Positions 60,371-64,000 of a stretch of DNA of 64,000 nucleotides are shown one piece after another (within the stretch, counting starts at the first letter, position 1; each line of letters starts with the position of its first letter). The stretch is from contig NC_134416.1 in NCBI RefSeq assembly GCF_030867145.1, positions 21,767,514-21,831,513 of the forward strand. Direction: 5' to 3'. Source of the DNA: Opisthocomus hoazin. Its lineage: Eukaryota > Chordata > Aves > Opisthocomiformes > Opisthocomidae. A program made the position numbers and the translations under genes. The notes under the pieces are model-generated. The model was not told the DNA's origin, ran no database searches, and saw nothing but the letters and a program-made list of their open reading frames with translations.

Positions 60371-63300
60371 TTACTCATCTCCTCATAGCTGCAGCACTCT
60401 GTCATACACGTTTGGGGTCTTTTTTGACTGACTTGAAATAAATTGTGCTGAAGTTAAGGGAATTGCGGTGCTCTCCCCTAGCTGAAATCTGCTCTCGGAA
60501 TGTTTTTTTAACGTCCTCCCAACATCCTGACCATTTAAAAATTTTCTCATTTCTGAACCTCGTGTCTGCCTCACAAATAATTCTCCTGTGCTTTACCCCA
60601 ATCCTTATTTATTAACTTTGTTCCTTTTCCCAAGTTCTCTCCTTGTGTTCAGCTACGTCTCATTATTTTTGCGACGTATCTGAGGTGCTTTGGTCAGGAC
60701 AATTGCTGTACTTGGAGGGGAAATGATCTCTTCGTAGGGCAGCATGTTTTATTCATGGATACAGCGGTTTGTGTTTCCTCCCTTAAAAAGATGCTAAACT
60801 GAGGTGGAAGGTTTATCTGGACTGGTTATCATACCTGCCACGGCAAAATGATGGTGATGGCTTGGCGGTGGTAGCTAATCCATTCTCTCCTCAGCAGAGG
60901 CAGAAATGACTGCCATGCTGTTCCTCAAGCAAGGCGTCTCTTCACACTGAGAAAAATAAGAAGTCTCTGCGTATGTGTTTCTCATCTCAGTATTAGAGAT
61001 GGGAAAACCAAAATACTGGGAGCTGACGTACCTTACCTAAACTCCTACAGCAAAACAAAGGACTTATCCCCTCATTCACGTACAATCTAATTGTCCGACT
61101 TGAAAGTCCTTATTCCTGGTTTTAACCATATTGCTATTTGGTATTCACACACATTTGTTTTACGCACCGTTCACAACGTATGCTGCCAGGTCCTGCTGCA
61201 ATTAAGGTAGGTTTGTGAGGTGTCAAACTTCAACATTAATTTTTCTAGGTATTCCAGTCCTTCTCCTGCCTCGACTTCTAAGAAGTTCATGGCAATGTAT
61301 ACCTTGTTATTTGTCATTTAACCCCTCATTTTCCTTACAAACTGTTCCAGGCTACTTGGCCAGCCTTTATGAGTTTCCACACTGCTAGCTAGCTGCTGTT
61401 TTATGAGTCCAACCAATTGCTCTCACACTCCAAGTCACTGGTCAGAAAAGCAGAGTCTGCATCCAAAGGATGGGGCGTGTCTGGAGGAGCTACAGTGAGC
61501 ACCACCGTTGCAGTCAGAGCAGCAGTAACATACTTCATTACTGGCAGCAGCCTCCTCAGCTGCATTTTCACTTTACCAGAGCCATGAGCACACCAAACAT
61601 CTGAAATGGCTCAACTGGGAATCAAAAGAAATTTGTTAGAGGGCCAGAATGCCTTGACTACATACCCTGCTACAAAAACCTGAATTAGATACTTGCTGGT
61701 TTTCCGAATGCTAATCTGCTGATTGCTTCGTCCGGTTCTTCTTCAACCTGGGGCTTCTTTAGGGAGGCAGAAGCAGACTGTAGAAGAGCAATGGCAGAAC
61801 ATGGACACTGCAATAGCAAATATTCCTCGGTAAATGCAGAGCGATGTGCTCTGAACCTGTCCCCTGAGATGACCTGGGGAGGTTCCCTGCAGGTGCTTTT
61901 TGGCTGCACCCATTACCAGGTAGTCTCAATTTCTGCCCTCTTTACTTGATTTTGGAAGAAAAATTTCAAGGGGGGGGAGGAGGGGAAGTTTTCTTACGGA
62001 CTGATAATGAAGTTAAGGAGGAAGAGTGAGGAAGTTAAGGAAGAAGAGTTAAGGAGGATTCTGACTTTCTTGGGGTGTCACTAGCCTTGATTTGGGATAT
62101 AAGCTTTGGTGGATGATTTACACATCTCACCTGGCTTGCCACATCCTTGGCAGTATGGCTGCCAAGTGAGAGAAAAAAGATTTTAAAAGCACAAGCCAAG
62201 CAGAAAATGCCTCATAATAATCTAAACTGTGATTCTAATTACCATGACATTGTTACACACTAGAGCTGTTACATAAGATTTAAAAAGAGTATACAATACA
62301 TCATTACAATCTGCATGCATGAATGTTAATGGACTGCAGCTTCAGAAAAAATTTAATCAAAACAAGGCTGTGATTTTGCCTGCGAATAATATGACTCCTT
62401 CCATGGAAACTGTTCACATTAAAAGTCAGCAGCAGAAGAGTTCATCCTACTTCACTTTAAATGCATACAGTCTAGATGTCTATATACAAGCTATTTGTCT
62501 CTGGTTCAATTTATAGTCAGTGGAGCAAATTATGCATTTGTAGGGTCCATCTTGTCCTAAAGTAGGTATCCAAGGTGTAAGCTAAATCACAACCTAAAAG
62601 CAACTCTTTCTTTCCATTAACTGTAAAGAGAATTGAGAGGACTAGCTCAGCTACAGATCTCTTCATTGACGATGTCTATGTTTAGTTAGATGAATTCTCC
62701 CTAGACGAGTATCTTCTGTCCTTGCTTGAGCCTTGCTAGAGCCCCTGAAAACGGGAGAGAGAAAACAATGCTTTTAGCAACTCTCTCTCTCTTAGGGAAG
62801 GAGTCATTAAAGTTCTCAACACAAAGCTCCCGAGAGTCTTCTTTCTTCTCCCCGGCCCTTTCTCTCACCATTGTGAAGAAGTGACATTTGCAAGATTTTA
62901 TACATCTACTAATTGGTGAGTTAAGGAAATAATCATGCCGCCTTCGTTCATGTATGTATTTTGCAGTCACCAGACTTGTGAGTGTCCTTGAAGAAAGTTC
63001 TTCACTGATGTGAGGTGCCACCATGCTTTTCCAGCCAGGAACCTGTTAAATATTTATGTTCCTAACAAGACGATCAGCTTGAAAGAGAGCAACGGAGCTC
63101 TGGCTAGTGAAAGAGATTTCAGCAACTGCAAGGCCAAGGCTGTCACCTCTTCTTTCACACTTGTTCACTGGAGGAAGGATGAGAAGGGAAAGCAGAAAGC
63201 GCAGGGAAAAGATGGTAGAGGGCATCGTTCTAGGGGGCGCTGTACTTATTCCCTGTATACGATTAGGCAGCCAGGCTGGTGTCAAGAGTTGCCTGTCCAC

Positions 63301-64000
63301 ACCCAGCCCTGTTATCTCGTCCCTGAGAACACAGTGTGTCCTCGTTTGTGTCAGTGTAGCTGTTTGATGGTTCTCAGCCAATAAATGCACGCAGGTGAAA
63401 AGTAGCCTCAAAAAAGCTTTAGAAAAGGAGAAACATTTGCTCCAGCTCAGGGCCAGGGATCTAGTCTCCCGGCTAAGTGAACTATATTGAAAGAGCAATA
63501 CACTGTGGCCAAGGATAGGAAAACATGGCTAAGGCTTTCCGGCCACGTGGAGTGATGAATACCTTCTATAGTGGAACTGCAGCTGGATGGTGTGACCATT
63601 CTTCTCTTGAACTTTAATTTTATACACACTTCAGTTTTGGAATTATTCTGCATGTTAGTTTTGCCAAGCGTCATTTGCACATTATTTTTGCATTTAAAAG
63701 AAAACACTTGTTTGCTTTTGGCACAGCTAACTGTGGGCTTGTTTAGCTTGCTTTATCACGTATTTTGCCAGTTTAATAAAATTCAGTGTTTGTCAAACAA
63801 TTTATTGCTGTAAATGCAATTGCAATGAAACAGAAAGCCTGAAGACATTACTGAAATATTACAAACCACCAAGCAATATGTACAAGCCTCACAAATGGTG
63901 TTCCATGATCTCAAAATTGCAGGCAGAGAAAGCTCCAATTAAGTCAGTACTTAATTCAGCAGAAAAATCAATGTTTTATGCACTACCAGACTTAGAATTT
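60371..64000. other. Intergenic DNA, nothing recognised
   Basis: This is mixed AT-rich sequence without identifiable exons or interspersed repeats. The minus-strand open frame 63046-63498 (150 codons) and the overlapping plus-strand frames 63010-63384 and 63107-63367 lie in a slightly GC-richer block. None has a recognisable domain, and their mutual overlap argues against coding. Confidence 0.55.

Noticed and set aside
59851..60441. 196-codon plus-strand open frame in the upstream CpG-rich block
   Set aside because: The opposite strand is equally open, the composition is low-complexity, and no family is recognisable; kept only as a possible promoter block.
63046..63498. 150-codon minus-strand open frame near the right edge
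   Set aside because: No domain is recognisable, and it is overlapped by equally long plus-strand frames.

Overview
The window is vertebrate, almost certainly bird, nuclear DNA. It is AT-rich and intron-dominated, and the recognisable interspersed repeats are CR1 LINE fragments, with no mammalian Alu/L1-type elements. Non-avian reptiles also carry CR1, so the bird call rests on the low repeat density, the CR1 families and the short microsatellites; the species cannot be named from sequence alone.

One protein-coding gene fills most of the window: EMC2 (TTC35), subunit 2 of the ER membrane protein complex, on the minus strand. All eleven coding exons can be placed exactly between 55654 (ATG) and 6923 (end of stop). 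They have consensus GT/AG boundaries, join without a frame break into 894 nt, and encode 297 residues plus stop, the same length as human EMC2. Introns range from 170 bp (intron 6) to about 12.9 kb (intron 5). The promoter is a CpG island (about 55305-56010) with a CCAAT box, GC boxes, TGACG half-sites and a YY1-type motif over the start codon. The 3' UTR is short, with a candidate poly(A) signal at 6618-6623.

Layout in + coordinates: 1-6595, flank beyond the EMC2 3' end, with one plus-strand CR1 (1788-2641); 6596-55700, EMC2 with its introns, holding CR1 copies at 20988, 34726, 40415, 47851 and 52826, all in the same orientation as the gene; 55305-56010, promoter island; 56342-57067, another CR1 of the same close family as the 52826 copy; 57068-64000, upstream intergenic DNA with a second CpG-rich block (about 59745-60370) that could be an undescribed promoter.

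The CR1 at 47851-51145 is the longest (about 3.3 kb). It keeps part of the endonuclease and most of the reverse transcriptase, and is split by two later insertions: a small antisense CR1 tail and a 414-bp block of non-CR1 sequence. I found no tRNA, rRNA, CRISPR array, second protein-coding gene or new multi-gene system. The points worth a second look concern repeat structure, possible dsRNA formation in intron 1, the promoter, and the upstream CpG block.
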